This document shows, in pieces, positions 1 through 7,533 of a DNA stretch of 10,542 nt; within the stretch, counting starts at the first letter, position 1; the number at the start of each line of letters is the position of its first letter. A program made the position numbers and the translations under genes. The notes beneath the pieces were generated by a model. The model did no database searches, had not been told where the DNA came from, and was given only the letters and a program-made list of their open reading frames with translations. The stretch is from Kangiellaceae bacterium. Its GTDB lineage: Bacteria; Pseudomonadota; Gammaproteobacteria; Enterobacterales; Kangiellaceae. The stretch is from contig JASBTO010000057.1 of NCBI GenBank assembly GCA_030148365.1, positions 1-10,542 of the forward strand, given 5' to 3'.

Positions 1-587
1 AACTTCAGGTAACTCAATGACACCGGCTTGCCTGTTAACCGGACCGTCACGACCCGATCTGCCCGGGTCGAGGCGATCGCAAGACCGCTGGCAAACTGGC
101 TGGACAGGCCCGCGTCGAGTTCACAGGCCCCTCCGGCGAGCGGTCCGGCCACGGTGATCGGCAACTTTCCGTCGTGAGACGTGACATTGACCTGTAGTTG
201 CCCGAGGGCCGCCAGCAAGGGCGCCATGGGCCGACGGCGTAATTGTGCACTGCCATCAATGGTTATACGGCTCGAAAACAGCGCCGAGACAGCCGTGATG
301 AATCTGGCCAGGGTGCCGCTGCTGCCGACGTCCAAATGCTTGTCACCCGTACCGGTAAAATTGTCCAGCCCGGTGATCGTCAGGGTCGGTAAATCGCCTT
401 CAATGCCGACACCCAACTCCCGCAAACCGGCGACCGCCAGACGGATATCGTCATTGTCCGGGAGATTGCTGATATGACTTTGTCCCCTCGCCAGGGCCGC
501 CAGCAGTAACACCCGGTTAGCGATATATTTGCTGCCGGGCACAGACACCCGCCCCTGCAGCGGCGCAGTGGGCGTGACTTCAATCAT
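1..587 (-). CDS. aroA: AroA-like EPSP synthase (3-phosphoshikimate 1-carboxyvinyltransferase), N-terminal part, cut by window edge
   Basis: About 195 residues are visible, starting at an ATG that overlaps the yfcL stop (ATGA). The family joins shikimate-3-phosphate and phosphoenolpyruvate to make EPSP, the step before chorismate synthase, in the cytoplasm. Family landmarks in order: VPGSK at 16-20 followed by Arg25, a GSSGT loop at 88-92 with Arg95, RRRPM at 117-121 (the RP(M/I) motif whose Arg binds phosphoenolpyruvate), and SSQF at 162-165. The fit is clear but several motifs deviate. The usual GSKS-x-x-NR reads GSKYIANR, with Tyr21 where a shikimate-3-phosphate-binding Ser is normal. The usual GN(A/S)GT reads GSSGT. 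The region after SSQF (GKPVSLSYL) replaces the usual SKPYIDIT. No Shine-Dalgarno sequence precedes the start, so translation probably depends on coupling to yfcL. It may be the main AroA of a divergent lineage or a paralogue with shifted substrate; the C-terminal half is not visible. Confidence 0.87.
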   Translation of the reverse strand, partial: MIEVTPTAPLQGRVSVPGSKYIANRVLLLAALARGQSHISNLPDNDDIRLAVAGLRELGVGIEGDLPTLTITGLDNFTGTGDKHLDVGSSGTLARFITAVSALFSSRITIDGSAQLRRRPMAPLLAALGQLQVNVTSHDGKLPITVAGPLAGGACELDAGLSSQFASGLAIASTRADRVVTVRLTGKPVSLSYLK

Positions 588-859
588 GACAAGGAGGCAT
601 CCGGTTGCTGCAGGCGCGTTTCGACCTGCACGAGCAATCGTTCGATTTCCTGACAGTCCTGCTCGCTCAGACCGTCTTCAATCACCGATTGCCTGACCCG
701 GCTGCGGAAAGCCTCGGCAAAGGCATCATCGTCGATTGCTTCATAAGCGGCAAGATCGACCTGCGGGATCAAATAGCCCACCAGAAACAGATCCTGGTTG
801 TCATCCTGTAGTTCAAGTTCTCTGAGCAGACGCATTGCCCGCTGTGATTGTTTACTCAT
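584..859 (-). CDS. yfcL: YfcL-family small protein
   Basis: This gene encodes a 91-residue, acidic, soluble-looking protein without signal peptide, membrane segment or Trp. It resembles the YfcL family of gammaproteobacteria: a central D-x-LF-x-x-GYL segment (near residues 23-30), an acidic stretch, then an RQS-x-x-x-x-x-GLS-x-x-D-x-x-x-I pattern (near 56-73) that matches E. coli YfcL in order and spacing. The molecular function of the family is not known to me. In E. coli yfcL lies in the aroC neighbourhood, and here it sits between trpA and aroA, so a link with the chorismate pathway is suggested by position only. It starts 26 bases after the trpA stop, the only true gap inside the operon, with a poor ribosome binding site. 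Its TGA overlaps the aroA ATG. The assignment was made by eye from remembered family members. Confidence 0.72.
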   Translation of the reverse strand: MSKQSQRAMRLLRELELQDDNQDLFLVGYLIPQVDLAAYEAIDDDAFAEAFRSRVRQSVIEDGLSEQDCQEIERLLVQVETRLQQPDASLS

Positions 860-885
860 AAATTTGTCTGTCAGTTTCCGGTGTT

Positions 886-1743
886 TTATGGGACGGCGGC
901 TTTGGCAACCCTGCCTGATCCAGGCATTCGATCCTGGTGCGCCGCTGCGGCCATCATGGTCACGTATTCCCCCACGACATGCAAGAGTCGCTCCGGCTGC
1001 TGCAGGTTGCGGTCAATCAGCTCGGCGATTGCCGAGCCGGTAATGACCCCGTCCATGCCGGCATCCCGTGCCGCCAGTACCTGCTCCGGCGTGGAGACAC
1101 CAAAGCCCTGCACCAGTGGAGCGGCCTGACAGGCGCGCAGGTGCCGGACGATTCCCGGATCCGGTACGCCGGTACTCTTGGCGGAACTGATACCGGTCAC
1201 CCCGGTCCGCGCCAACAAATAGGTATACCCGCTTCCCGCGGCGACAATTTCTTCCAATCGCTCGGCGCCGGTATCCGGCGGCACTATCAGAATTTGCGCG
1301 ATCTTCTGTCGCTGCGCTTCGCTGGCAAACCGACCGACTTCCCTGACCGGCACATCGGCCACCAGCACCGAATCCACCTCAACACCGGCACAGCGCCGGT
1401 AGAAGGCATCGACACCACGATGATAAACGAGGTTGGCATACACGAGCAGTCCGAGGGCAATGGAGGGATGACGGCGGCGAATCTCGGCCAGCAAATCAAA
1501 GGCCCGGTCCTGACTCGTGCCCGCCAGCAGGGCCCGGCCGGCCGCTCTCTGGATCACCGGGCCGTCGGCGACCGGATCGGAAAACGGAATGCCGAGCTCC
1601 AGGGCGTCCGCACCAGAGGCGACCAGCATATCAATCAGGGCCAGACTCAGCTCCGGATCGGGATCGCCGAGCACGACAAAGGGAATATAGGCGATCTGCC
1701 CTGCCCGGCTTCTCTGCTCAAACAGCTTGCGGTACCGGCTCAT
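886..1743 (-). CDS. trpA: Tryptophan synthase alpha chain
   Basis: A 285-residue TIM-barrel protein that cleaves indole-3-glycerol phosphate to indole and glyceraldehyde-3-phosphate; indole is channelled to TrpB in the alpha2-beta2 complex. The catalytic residues are in place: Glu49 in LELGIPFSDP and Asp60 in VADGP, at the same numbers as in E. coli TrpA. Further motifs are Y-I-P-F near 19-22, ARTGVTG (phosphate side) and GFGVSTPEQV. The family is usually about 268 residues; the excess is a C-terminal Ala-rich, basic tail after VGEYV, probably outside the barrel. The start ATG overlaps the trpB stop as ATGA and has a strong AGGAAGGAGT ribosome binding site 6 bases upstream. The protein contains no Trp. 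It is followed by 26 bases and then yfcL. Confidence 0.97.
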   Translation of the reverse strand: MSRYRKLFEQRSRAGQIAYIPFVVLGDPDPELSLALIDMLVASGADALELGIPFSDPVADGPVIQRAAGRALLAGTSQDRAFDLLAEIRRRHPSIALGLLVYANLVYHRGVDAFYRRCAGVEVDSVLVADVPVREVGRFASEAQRQKIAQILIVPPDTGAERLEEIVAAGSGYTYLLARTGVTGISSAKSTGVPDPGIVRHLRACQAAPLVQGFGVSTPEQVLAARDAGMDGVITGSAIAELIDRNLQQPERLLHVVGEYVTMMAAAAHQDRMPGSGRVAKAAVP

Positions 1744-2951
1744 GCGGACTCCTTCCTGTTATCGGTTGCGGTCCTGTGGTTGGCACTGGATTTCAACTCG
1801 GCGACATATTGCAGATCCTTGTCACCCCGTCCTGACAAGTTGACCAGGAGCCGGAGGGGCTTGTCTGAAGATCGCGCCTGCTTGATGGCAAAGGCGAGCG
1901 CATGCGCCGATTCCAGCGCGGGAATAATGCCTTCCGCGCGCGCCAGCTCGGCAAAAGCGGAAAGAGCTTCTTCATCGGTGACCCCGACATACCGTGCCCG
2001 CCCGCTTTGCATCAGATGCACGTGTTCCGGTCCGACGGCGGGATAATCCAGCCCGGCGGAAACCGAGTGGCTTTCGCGGATTTGCCCCTCGTCATCCTGC
2101 AACACATAGGTCAAGGCACCGTGCAGAATGCCCGGCCGGCCTTTTTGCAGGGTCGCGCCGTGTTTACCGGTATGTAATCCGTGCCCCGCCGGCTCGACGC
2201 CGATCAGATCCACATCCGTCTCGGCAATGAAATCGGCGAAAATACCAATTGCGTTGGAGCCGCCGCCGACACAGGCAATGACCTGATCCGGCAGTCCGCC
2301 CGCCTGCTCGGCGAACTGGGCTTTGGCTTCCTCGCCGATCACCCGCTGGAATTCCCGCACCATGGTCGGAAACGGATGGGGGCCGGCAGCGGTGCCGAGC
2401 AGGTAGTGAGTATCGGCAAAACTGGCCGCCCAGTCCCGCAGCGCCTCGTTGATGGCGTCCTTGAGACTGGCGCTGCCGTTATCGACCGGCACCACTTTTG
2501 CACCCATCAGTTCCATACGATAGACATTGGGTTGCTGACGCTCGCAGTCCTTGCGGCCCATATAGATAGTCGCCTCCAGGCCCAACAAGGCGCAGGCCAG
2601 TGCGGTGGCGACACCGTGTTGACCGGCACCGGTTTCCGCAATGATCCGGGCCTTGCCCATATAGCGGGCCAGCAATGCCTGGGCCAACACCTGATTGGTC
2701 TTGTGAGCGCCGCCGTGGAGCAAGTCCTCCCGTTTCAGAAAAATTCGGGTCTCCGTGCCGGCCGCAAGATTGCGGCACTCGGTCAGGGGTGTAGGACGCC
2801 CGGCATAATGTCGGAGCAACGCGGACAACTCGCCGGTAAACGCCGGATCTTCAACAGCCTTGTCAAAAGCTGTCGACAATTGCTCCAGCGCGGGTACGAG
2901 CAACTCGGGGACAAAGCTGCCACCGAACTCACCAAAATATTCCGTCCTCAT
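1740..2951 (-). CDS. trpB: Tryptophan synthase beta chain (PLP enzyme)
   Basis: A 403-residue enzyme that condenses indole with L-serine to tryptophan. The start is the ATG at 2951 (MRTEYFGEFGG), which overlaps the trpCF stop as ATGA and has GAGGGA 7 bases upstream. A longer frame reading from 3071 is only overlap with trpCF coding sequence. The PLP lysine is Lys84 in GGAHKTNQ, the catalytic acid is Glu106 in AETGAGQHG, the phosphate-binding glycine loop is VGGGSNAIG, and LSGRGDKD closes the fold. Similarity to E. coli TrpB is strong over the whole length. A 15 to 20 residue polar C-terminal tail lies beyond the usual end. It is the typical TrpB1 that partners with the TrpA encoded next. Confidence 0.98.
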   Translation of the reverse strand: MRTEYFGEFGGSFVPELLVPALEQLSTAFDKAVEDPAFTGELSALLRHYAGRPTPLTECRNLAAGTETRIFLKREDLLHGGAHKTNQVLAQALLARYMGKARIIAETGAGQHGVATALACALLGLEATIYMGRKDCERQQPNVYRMELMGAKVVPVDNGSASLKDAINEALRDWAASFADTHYLLGTAAGPHPFPTMVREFQRVIGEEAKAQFAEQAGGLPDQVIACVGGGSNAIGIFADFIAETDVDLIGVEPAGHGLHTGKHGATLQKGRPGILHGALTYVLQDDEGQIRESHSVSAGLDYPAVGPEHVHLMQSGRARYVGVTDEEALSAFAELARAEGIIPALESAHALAFAIKQARSSDKPLRLLVNLSGRGDKDLQYVAELKSSANHRTATDNRKESA

Positions 2952-4363
2952 AACAAGTTCCCTCGCTGTTGAACAGGGTTTGCGCGACCTTCGGTATGGC
3001 GCACGGCCCCAAAGAGTTCCCGGATCCTGTCCGGATCCTTCACTCCGGGCGCGGCTTCCACCCCGGAGCACAAATCGATCCCGCCAATGCAGGGATCGAT
3101 CAGACGGCTGATATTGGTCGCGTCGACGCCGCCCGCGATCATGACCGGACAGGTAATACCGTCGATCAATCCCGGCAACCGCGACCAGTCAAAGGCGTGT
3201 CCCCGGCCACCAAACCCGGTGTCATCTCGGTAGTCGAGCAGGAGGCGATCCACTTTCCGCGACCATTCAAGGATGTCCCCATCATCGGCGCTCAGCGCCT
3301 TCCAGATTTCGACCCCGGCCGGCAACTGACGCTTCAGGTTCGCCACCTGCACGAAGGATTCGTCGCCATGGAGTTGCACCGCGTGCAGGGCCACCTGGCC
3401 GGTCACCGCCAATATGGTTTCCGCCGACTGATCCTGGAACACGCCGACCAGCGGCATGGGGGCGGCCTCTGCAAGTGTCGCAGCCTGCGCCGCGCTCAGG
3501 CGGCGCGGTGAGCCTGGCGCAAAAATCAGGCCGCCGAAACTCGCGCCCGCCTGCCATGCCAGGGCCAGATCCCGGCGCTGCGTGAGACCGCACACCTTGA
3601 TTTCGCCGAGCGCCAGTTCACGCACTTTGCGCGCCGGTTCAGCCGCCGACATGACCGCAGTGCCGATCAGAAAACCATCCACGAGCGATCCGAGACGCAA
3701 AATATCCTGTCGTTCGGCAATTCCCGACTCGGACACCAACAGACAATCCCGGGGTGCGGCCGCAGCAAGGCGCTCCGTCGTGGCCAAATCCGTCGACAAG
3801 GTCGCGAGATCGCGATTATTGATCCCGATAATGCTCGCGCCCAAATCCACCGCCCGCTGCAACTCGCCCGGTGTATGTACCTCGGTCAGCACCGCCATAT
3901 TGAATTGCTCCGCCGTCGCGGCGCAGCGCCGCCAGCTGTCGTCATCCAGGACGGACAGCATCAGCAACACGGCATCGGCGCCATAGCGACGGGCCTGTTC
4001 AACCTGTGCCGGGGAAACAAAAAAGTCCTTGGCCAGTAACGGCTTGTCCGTCAGGCTGCGCACCCGCTCAAGATCCTGCAGGCTGCCGTTGAAATAGTCC
4101 GACTCGGTCAGCACCGAAATGGCATCGGCGAAGGGCTCGTAGATCGCCATCATGTCGTCCGGGCGCTCATCGGGACGCATCAGTCCCCGGGACGGCGAAG
4201 CGCGTTTGCACTCGAAGATAAAGCTGCTGCCTGAGCCGGACAAAGCCCTCGCCAAAGAGCGTCGACTGGGACCCAAAGGCAGCTCCCGACCATGCCGGAG
4301 CTGGGCCGGCAATTGCCGGCGTTTGGTGTCGACAATTTCCCGCAGAATGTTCGCTTCAATCAT
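2948..4363 (-). CDS. trpCF: Bifunctional indole-3-glycerol phosphate synthase / phosphoribosylanthranilate isomerase (TrpC-TrpF fusion)
   Basis: A 471-residue fusion of two TIM barrels, as in E. coli TrpC (about 453). The C-terminal barrel isomerises phosphoribosylanthranilate to CdRP and the N-terminal barrel closes the indole ring. Synthase residues: Glu51 and Lys53 in FECKRASPSRG, Lys112 in LLAKDFF, Glu161 in LTEVH, Asn182 in GINNRDL, Glu212-Ser213 in SESGI. Isomerase residues: Cys258 as general base in KVCGLT, and Asp377 as general acid in LLLDYRDD followed by GFGGRG and FDW. Both active sites therefore look complete. The start overlaps the trpD end by 8 bases, with GGAG 7 bases upstream. 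The end overlaps trpB as ATGA. The protein holds five Trp residues, unlike most other proteins of the operon. The fusion points to a gammaproteobacterial origin of the enteric/Vibrio/Shewanella kind. Confidence 0.97.
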   Translation of the reverse strand: MIEANILREIVDTKRRQLPAQLRHGRELPLGPSRRSLARALSGSGSSFIFECKRASPSRGLMRPDERPDDMMAIYEPFADAISVLTESDYFNGSLQDLERVRSLTDKPLLAKDFFVSPAQVEQARRYGADAVLLMLSVLDDDSWRRCAATAEQFNMAVLTEVHTPGELQRAVDLGASIIGINNRDLATLSTDLATTERLAAAAPRDCLLVSESGIAERQDILRLGSLVDGFLIGTAVMSAAEPARKVRELALGEIKVCGLTQRRDLALAWQAGASFGGLIFAPGSPRRLSAAQAATLAEAAPMPLVGVFQDQSAETILAVTGQVALHAVQLHGDESFVQVANLKRQLPAGVEIWKALSADDGDILEWSRKVDRLLLDYRDDTGFGGRGHAFDWSRLPGLIDGITCPVMIAGGVDATNISRLIDPCIGGIDLCSGVEAAPGVKDPDRIRELFGAVRHTEGRANPVQQRGNLL

Positions 4364-5363
4364 GGAAAAACTCCGTTATTCTTGTCAGCCGCTCCCGGAC
4401 GGCACCGCTGGCGAGCAGTTCCAGAGCGATCGCGGTGCCCGCTTGCAAATCCGCGGCTCTGCCTGCCAGATTCAGCAGTGCGCCCGTGTTGATGGCCACA
4501 GCGTCCCGATAGGCGGGATTACCCTGCCCGCCGAGGAGCTCCAGCAATGCCCGCTTGTTGAAGTCGATATCGCCGCCCCGCAGGCTTTCCAGCGGGTGCC
4601 TGTCAATCCCGGCCGTGGCCGGTTCAATGACAAGCCCGGTAATCCTGCCGTTCTCAAGCTGGCGGGCCTGAGTCGGGCCATGGACCGCAATTTCATCCAG
4701 GCCGCTACCGTGGACCACCAGTGCGCGATTACAACCGAGCCGCGCCAGAGTCTCGGCCATGGTGTCGAGATGTCGGGGATCGTAAACTCCCAGCAGTTGC
4801 GTGCCCGGCCCCGCCGGATTCACCAGGGGGCCGAGAAGATTGAAGATGGTGCGGGTCTTGAGCGCCTGGCGCACCGGCATGGCAAAGCCGATTCCGGGGT
4901 GATAAAAGGGCGCGAAAAGAAAACAGAAGCCGGTCTCCTCGAGGCAATTGCGCGCCCGCTCCGGCGGCACTTGCAGAGGAATGCCGAGGGCCTCCAGCAG
5001 ATTGGCGGAACCGCATTTTGATGACACCGCACCATTGCCATGTTTGACCATTTTCAGGCCGGCGCTGGCGGCAACCAGAGCTACAGCCGTGGAAATATTG
5101 AGCGTATGGTGACCGTCGCCGCCGGTCCCGCAGCAATCGACAAGCGGCCCCTCGACATCCGGAAACGGCCTGGCCGCCTTGCGGATAGCCTCCACGGCCC
5201 CGGCAATCTCTTCCGGGCATTCACCCTTCATTTTCAATGCCACCAGCAACGCGGAAATTTCCGGCTGCCCCAGGTCACCCTGTACCAGCCCCGAGAACAG
5301 GGCTCCTGATTCGCTTTGACTCAACGGCTCACCGGCGTATAACGACTCCATCAGGGCTTGCAT
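4356..5363 (-). CDS. trpD: Anthranilate phosphoribosyltransferase
   Basis: A 335-residue enzyme that joins anthranilate to PRPP. It is a free-standing TrpD rather than the TrpG-TrpD fusion of E. coli. Motifs: GTGGDG at 79-84 (PRPP pyrophosphate loop), LNIST at 88-92, KHGN at 107-110, NLLGPLVNPA near 176-185, and the metal-binding pair Asp224-Glu225 in GLDEI. Two usually conserved positions differ: KHGNR reads KHGNG (Gly111), and the GSAD-x-LEALG segment reads GSANLLEALG (Asn121). The start lies 13 bases inside the trpG end and is preceded by an AAAGGGGGG ribosome binding site. The end overlaps trpCF by 8 bases. There is no Trp in the protein. The length is normal for the family and nothing suggests loss of function. 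Confidence 0.97.
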   Translation of the reverse strand: MQALMESLYAGEPLSQSESGALFSGLVQGDLGQPEISALLVALKMKGECPEEIAGAVEAIRKAARPFPDVEGPLVDCCGTGGDGHHTLNISTAVALVAASAGLKMVKHGNGAVSSKCGSANLLEALGIPLQVPPERARNCLEETGFCFLFAPFYHPGIGFAMPVRQALKTRTIFNLLGPLVNPAGPGTQLLGVYDPRHLDTMAETLARLGCNRALVVHGSGLDEIAVHGPTQARQLENGRITGLVIEPATAGIDRHPLESLRGGDIDFNKRALLELLGGQGNPAYRDAVAINTGALLNLAGRAADLQAGTAIALELLASGAVRERLTRITEFFHD

Positions 5364-5971
5364 GTTGTCCCCCCTTTGCCGTCTGAGTGAGACGGGAATA
5401 TGGAACTCATAAAATTGTCGAACATGGCCTGGCCATGCAGAGTCAACAAACTCTCCGGATGAAACTGCAAGCCGAAAACCCTGCTGTCGCTGTCTTCGAC
5501 GGCCATGATCTCTCTGTCGGCTGAGGCACTGATACGCAGTCCATCGGGTATCCGCACCGCGGCCAGCGAGTGGTAACGCCCCACCCGGGTGGTGGCGGGC
5601 AAGCCGGCAAAAAGCCGACTTTCACCCAGCTCTGCCATGCAAGCCTTGCCGTGCAGGGTGCTGGCCGCAAGGCCTACCTTGCCGCCCAGCGCTTCGACGA
5701 TAATCTGCAAACCGAGGCAGACCCCCAGTAGCGGAATTTTCCCGTAAACTTCCTGCACCAGAGGGATGGCATTTCCCGCCCCGGCCGGCGTCCCCGGGCC
5801 CGGCGAAATTACCAGCGCCTGACACTCGTCGGCGGCCGCGATCAATTCCGCCAGCGGCAGCTGATTGCGATAAATGCGAATTTCCCGCTCCTGCGCCTGC
5901 AGCGCATAGACCAGGTTGTAGGTAAAGGAATCGTAGTTATCCAGTACCATGATCTTGATCTTTTCAGCCAT
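5351..5971 (-). CDS. trpG: Anthranilate synthase component II (glutamine amidotransferase)
   Basis: A 206-residue class I amidotransferase that hydrolyses glutamine and passes ammonia to TrpE. The triad is Cys85 (GVCLG), His171 and Glu173 (FHPES). Other motifs are DNYDSFTYNL at 11-20, SPGPGTP at 56-62, LHGK at 106-109 and RYHSL at 132-136. The usual GHQ after the nucleophile elbow reads GLQ (Leu88), an odd but non-catalytic change. I chose the ATG at 5971, which shares one base with the trpE stop (TGATG) and lies 7 bases after GGAGG. A GTG one codon earlier is too close to that site. The 3' end overlaps trpD by 13 bases. The residues match the TrpG half of E. coli TrpGD closely, so a para-aminobenzoate (PabA) role is less likely, though amphibolic PabA/TrpG proteins exist. 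Confidence 0.96.
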   Translation of the reverse strand: MAEKIKIMVLDNYDSFTYNLVYALQAQEREIRIYRNQLPLAELIAAADECQALVISPGPGTPAGAGNAIPLVQEVYGKIPLLGVCLGLQIIVEALGGKVGLAASTLHGKACMAELGESRLFAGLPATTRVGRYHSLAAVRIPDGLRISASADREIMAVEDSDSRVFGLQFHPESLLTLHGQAMFDNFMSSIFPSHSDGKGGTTCKP

Positions 5972-7533
5972 CACGCCACCTCCGCTTTGGCACAGGCCCG
6001 CTGCGCCGACTGACAGGCAATCAGCACCGACGCTGCCTTGTTGCGGGTCTCCTCCGCTTCGGCCAAAGGCTCGGAACCCAGCACCAGTCCGGCGCCGGCT
6101 TGCACCTCCGCCATGCCGTCCCGAACCCGTGCCGAGCGGATCACTATCGCGGTATCCAGATCCCCGGTCGCGGTCATATAGCCGACCGCGCCACCATAGG
6201 GCCCCCGTCGGCGCTGTTCGAATTTGCGGATATATTCAGCAGCCCTGAGTTTTGGCGCGCCGGTCAGGGTGCCCATATTGGCGCACGCCCGGTAAGCGTG
6301 CAGACCATCCAGATCCGCCCGCAGCCGACCACGAACTTCCGACACCAGGTGCATGACCCGTTCGTATTTGACGATCTGCTGAAGCCGGGTCACGCGCCGG
6401 CTGCCCGGCTCACACACCCGGGCCATATCATTGCGAGCCAAATCAACCAGCATCATATGCTCCGCCAGTTCCTTGGCGTCCTGCTTCAGTTCCGCTTCGA
6501 GACGAATGTCGAAGTCTGGATCCGGTGAGCCCTCACGGGTACGGCCCCGGGCCCGGGTGCCGGCAATGGGGTACAGGGTCAACTCCCGGCTGCTTGTGTC
6601 CAGACACACGGCGCTCTCGGGGCTCGCACCGAAGAGCACCTGATCGCCAAAATCAAAATAGAACATATAGGGCGACGGGTTCTGTTCGCGCAAATACCGG
6701 TAGGCGAGGAGCGGGTCTTCACAGGGACTGGTGAATCGTCGCGACAAGACCAGTTGAAAGAGTTCGCCGGTTTCCAGAAGCGGTTTGCTGTCCCGCACCA
6801 GGGCTGCGAACTGTTCGTCGTCAATATCGCTAGCGAACTGATCACCGGTTTCTACTGGCGCCGGGGTCAAGGATGCTGGTTGCACCCCTTCAAGCGCATC
6901 GAGCAGCGCCTGCAAAGCGATTTGTTGATCCGTGACCGCTGCCTTGCTGAAGGCTTTGCAAACAACTTCCATTTGCCGCTCTGACTGATCGATGATCAGC
7001 AATTTATCAGCCAGGAAAAAGTCAAAGTCCGGAAAGTCATCTTCGCCTGCTGGCAACTTTGGCAAGCTTTCAAACTGTTCGATCAATTCGAATGCGAAAC
7101 AGCCGAACAGACAGCTGCTCGCGTCCGCCTCTTCGCCGCCGGTGCCCAGAAACTCCAGCAGCACACGCAGGCCATCCAGTCCGGAGTTCGCAAACAACCG
7201 GTTTTGTTCTTCCGCAATGCCTGCAGACTCTGCGAGGGTGATGTTCAAACCGGATTCCGACGCGACGACCTCTCCCAGCGCGCGGAATTTTGGTATCAAC
7301 TCCGCCACCAGCAGTTTGCCCTGGGCATTTTGCGCATCCACCCGCAATCGGCTGCCGTAGCTGCGCAGCCGCAAGGCTGCCGACACCATAATCAGACTCC
7401 TGATGTGACGATGACTCCCCGCCGTCGCCGTCTCCAGCAGTACTGACGCATGGCCGGCTCGATGCAGATGTCGGTAAATGTCAACTGCCGATGACGCGCG
7501 ACTGCGGCGCCGGGACAATGTGATGACAGTCAC
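5971..7533 (-). CDS. trpE: Anthranilate synthase component I
   Basis: A 520-residue chorismate-utilising enzyme that makes anthranilate with TrpG. Similarity to enteric TrpE runs through the whole chain. The N-terminal regulatory part has LLET at 32-35 (LLES in E. coli, where the Ser contributes to tryptophan feedback), and the catalytic part has GEIFQ-like GELFQLVLSRRF, NPSPYMF, PIAGTRARG, EHMMLVDLARND, the active-site His in VMHLVSEV, GTLTGAPK, RRRGPYGGAVGY and ETRNKA. The NPSPYMF segment also lines the tryptophan site, so feedback inhibition is likely retained. The start is GTG at 7533, overlapping the DAHP synthase stop (GTGA), with CGAGGG 7 bases upstream. There is no Trp in 520 residues. 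The enteric-like N terminus distinguishes it from the PabB and isochorismate synthase relatives. Confidence 0.96.
   Translation of the reverse strand: MTVITLSRRRSRASSAVDIYRHLHRAGHASVLLETATAGSHRHIRSLIMVSAALRLRSYGSRLRVDAQNAQGKLLVAELIPKFRALGEVVASESGLNITLAESAGIAEEQNRLFANSGLDGLRVLLEFLGTGGEEADASSCLFGCFAFELIEQFESLPKLPAGEDDFPDFDFFLADKLLIIDQSERQMEVVCKAFSKAAVTDQQIALQALLDALEGVQPASLTPAPVETGDQFASDIDDEQFAALVRDSKPLLETGELFQLVLSRRFTSPCEDPLLAYRYLREQNPSPYMFYFDFGDQVLFGASPESAVCLDTSSRELTLYPIAGTRARGRTREGSPDPDFDIRLEAELKQDAKELAEHMMLVDLARNDMARVCEPGSRRVTRLQQIVKYERVMHLVSEVRGRLRADLDGLHAYRACANMGTLTGAPKLRAAEYIRKFEQRRRGPYGGAVGYMTATGDLDTAIVIRSARVRDGMAEVQAGAGLVLGSEPLAEAEETRNKAASVLIACQSAQRACAKAEVA

Noticed and set aside
588..600. 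AAGGAGG on the plus strand near the aroA start
   Set aside because: It is on the opposite strand to aroA, and no credible plus-strand gene follows it.
937..2046. Long plus-strand frame of 369 codons over trpA and trpB
   Set aside because: It lies opposite two certain enzyme genes, has no recognisable domain, and is the frame opened by GC-rich codon bias on the antisense strand.
2181..2972. Plus-strand frame of 263 codons over trpB
   Set aside because: Antisense shadow of a fully conserved trpB; composition is low in structure and rich in Gly, Arg, His and Gln.
2952..3071. Longer trpB start at 3071
   Set aside because: The extra 40 residues are an alternative frame of the trpCF 3' end and do not resemble TrpB; ATG 2951 has a ribosome binding site and aligns with the family start.
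4152..5021. Plus-strand frame of 289 codons over trpCF and trpD
   Set aside because: Antisense shadow; it spans two conserved genes and their overlap, with no family resemblance.
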